Positions 62,948 through 64,000 of a DNA stretch of 64,000 nucleotides are shown in pieces. The notes beneath the pieces are model-generated. The model had not been told where the DNA came from, made no database searches, and saw only the letters and a program-made list of their open reading frames with translations. Position numbers and translations under genes: made by a program. The stretch's first letter is position 1. Every line of letters begins with the position of its first letter. Origin of the DNA: Texcoconibacillus texcoconensis (GTDB lineage Bacteria; Bacillota; Bacilli; Bacillales; Salisediminibacteriaceae); contig NZ_JACHHB010000006.1 in assembly GCF_014202575.1 (NCBI RefSeq), forward strand, positions 169,279 to 233,278, written 5' to 3'.

Positions 62948-62978
62948 TTGTCAACACCTGTGTTTTATAGGTTGACAA
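62948..62978 (-). promoter_or_regulatory. BirA operator upstream of bioY
   Basis: TTGTCAAC-N15-GTTGACAA is a perfect 8+8 palindrome with the spacing of the BirA box (TTGTTAAC-N15-GTTAACAA type). Part of the bioY -35 region (TTGACA on the minus strand) lies inside it. Known logic: BirA with biotinyl-AMP blocks transcription when biotin is plentiful. Confidence 0.85.
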
Positions 62979-63090
62979 TTATCACTTTTAAAGCATCTGA
63001 CTTTATTATATGAATAAACACTATGATTATAGTATTATTAGATTATGTCGTTTTGTTAACTTAACCTATTAAATTATTGGAGGGAACATA

Positions 63091-63492
63091 ATGAGAAACC
63101 GTACAAGGTTATTATTGCGAGTATCTGCAATTTTTGCGGTTATCGGTTCTATGATAGGTTCGCATATGGCTGGGTCAGGTACTTCCTATGAGTTACGTCC
63201 ATTACATGCTCATATTCTAGTTGTTGGCTGGCTCTCCTTATTTGGTTTTTCTATCTTTTATCGAATATTTCAAATCCCTACAGATTCTAAGTTGTCATTA
63301 GTACATGTTTGGTCAGCGATTATTGGAACTGTTGGGCTGTCTTTAGGTATGTATCTACACAATGTTATTGATCACCCAACCTTAAATCTTTTTCTACTTT
63401 TCTTCTATATTATAGGTGGCACGGTGTTATTAATTAGCTTTATTGTGTTTCTTATTATGTCATTTGTGTTTTCTGATTCACTAAAAGAATAA
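63091..63492 (+). CDS. small CcoN-like (heme-copper oxidase subunit I-like) membrane protein
   Basis: A 133-residue protein with four hydrophobic segments. IGSHMAGSGTSYELRPLHAH and ILVVGWLSLFGFSIFYRIF near residues 25-60 resemble the first part of cbb3/NorB-type subunit I, where such histidines bind heme. The rest of a subunit I is missing, so this is a stand-alone short form; such proteins are often annotated 'cytochrome-c oxidase'. Histidines at HAH and YLHNVIDHP may bind heme, which is unproven. GGAGGG precedes the ATG. Terminator follows. Confidence 0.65.
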   Translation: MRNRTRLLLRVSAIFAVIGSMIGSHMAGSGTSYELRPLHAHILVVGWLSLFGFSIFYRIFQIPTDSKLSLVHVWSAIIGTVGLSLGMYLHNVIDHPTLNLFLLFFYIIGGTVLLISFIVFLIMSFVFSDSLKE

Positions 63493-63522
63493 CTAAGTCA
63501 AAAAAGTTGAAAGGTATGTTAG

Positions 63523-63573
63523 TAAAAGAACCTCCTTTTCTAGTTGTAGAGAAAAAAATGAGGGGTTCTTTTT
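63523..63573 (+). terminator. terminator before the rrn operon
   Basis: AAAAGAACCTC pairs with GAGGGGTTCTTTT (two-base bulge); TTTTCT and AGAAAA extend the stem. It separates the upstream gene from rrn. Confidence 0.8.
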
Positions 63574-63630
63574 AACGCATTTTCGAAAGGGAAACTGATT
63601 GAACTAATTAAAAAATATTTTAAGAACCCC

Positions 63631-63659
63631 TTGCGAATATTTCTCTATAGTGATATAGT
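63631..63659 (+). promoter_or_regulatory. rrn promoter P1
   Basis: TTGCGA, 17-nt spacer, TATAGT, about 240 nt before the 16S start. Confidence 0.55.
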
Positions 63660-63736
63660 ATAAAACGTTGTCAGCAAAACCACATTATTTCCGAAAACAA
63701 ATAAAAACAGAAACAAATAAAAAGTTTTAAAAGTTG

Positions 63737-63765
63737 TTGACTTCGATTTCGTAAAGTGTTATTAT
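63737..63765 (+). promoter_or_regulatory. rrn promoter P2
   Basis: TTGACT, 17-nt spacer, TATTAT. Downstream the leader contains TGACCTTTGAAAACTAAAC, the boxA-like sequence common in Bacillus pre-16S leaders. Confidence 0.75.
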
Positions 63766-63899
63766 ATTAATTGTCGCTTTAAGAGAGCGACTGAAACACT
63801 GACCTTTGAAAACTAAACAAAAAGCTAAGCGACCAGCGGGATCTTATTTAAGATTCTGTCAATGAAACAATGAAGATGTCAGTGACATCAAACTCATTC

Positions 63900-64000
63900 T
63901 TTAATGGAGAGTTTGATCCTGGCTCAGGACGAACGCTGGCGGCGTGCCTAATACATGCAAGTCGAGCGCGGGAAATTAATAGATCTCTTCGGAGTGACAT
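63900..64000 (+). rRNA. rrs: 16S ribosomal RNA, 5' part
   Basis: Contains GGAGAGTTTGATCCTGGCTC, then the invariant GACGAACGCTGGCGGCGTGC and CTAATACATGCAAGTCGAGC. The gene runs past the window end, so only the first ~100 nt are present. The variable V1 start (GCGGGAAATTAATAGATC) is Bacillaceae-like. The mature 5' end is estimated. Confidence 0.97.

Overview
The window looks like the chromosome of a spore-forming Bacillaceae bacterium, probably salt- or alkali-adapted. Gene content and order follow the Bacillus subtilis yus-yur-yun-yut-yui region closely (fadNAE, yusI, gcvH, metNPQ, yurZ, sufCDSUB, yunF-E-D-C, yunB, lytH, lipA, the yut genes, dapF, yutM, yumC, yumB, yuiB-C-D-F, bioY). The salt/alkali inference rests on very acidic exported lipoproteins and many sodium-type transporters (two NhaC/antiporter-type proteins, an NSS symporter, a TRAP system). 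The window ends in the first ~100 bases of a 16S rRNA gene behind two tandem promoters.

Layout. 1-2.3 kb: a lipoprotein, a ~130 bp interspersed repeat, an IS200/IS605-like hairpin and an AbrB-family membrane protein. 2.4-5.3 kb: SAM riboswitch plus metNIQ copy 1. 5.3-6.7 kb: a membrane methyltransferase and two coat-F-like proteins. 6.9-12.5 kb: fadNAE behind a FadR box. 12.6-14.4 kb: yusI, gcvH and two small genes. 14.4-17.4 kb: SAM riboswitch plus metNIQ copy 2. 17.4-24.1 kb: yurZ, a small orphan gene and sufCDSUB. 24.2-32.3 kb: yunF, yunE, yunD, yunC, an HD-GYP protein, thyA-dfrA, a 17-unit hairpin repeat array, and yunB. 32.3-36.2 kb: lysine riboswitch with an NhaC-type transporter, then an NSS transporter with a 38-residue MetS-like partner. 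36.2-48.6 kb: lytH, lipA, yutC, yutD, glpX, yutE, a SufR-like regulator, yutF, yutG, yutH, a 2-hydroxyacid dehydrogenase, yutI, yuzD, yutJ, yuzB. 48.7-57 kb: dapF, mqnE, yutM, yumC, yumB, two tiny membrane proteins, yuiB, yuiC, yuiD. 57-63.5 kb: a TRAP transporter, yuiF, bioY with a BirA box, and a small heme-copper-oxidase-like membrane protein. 63.6-64 kb: rrn promoters and the 16S start.

Themes. Methionine and lysine supply is controlled by three riboswitches. Iron-sulfur assembly (sufCDSUB, yutI, yutM, the SufR-like regulator) sits near its clients (lipA, mqnE). GcvH and LipA belong to the lipoate relay. Redox and respiration are represented by yumC, yutJ, yumB, mqnE and the oxidase-like protein.

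The least explained structure is the exact 52-bp by 17 array of palindromic hairpins at 30.3-31.2 kb. No obviously new multi-gene system was found. The best candidates for follow-up are that array, two related tiny membrane proteins at 54.8-55.2 kb, and several places where a hairpin or terminator overlaps a ribosome binding site.
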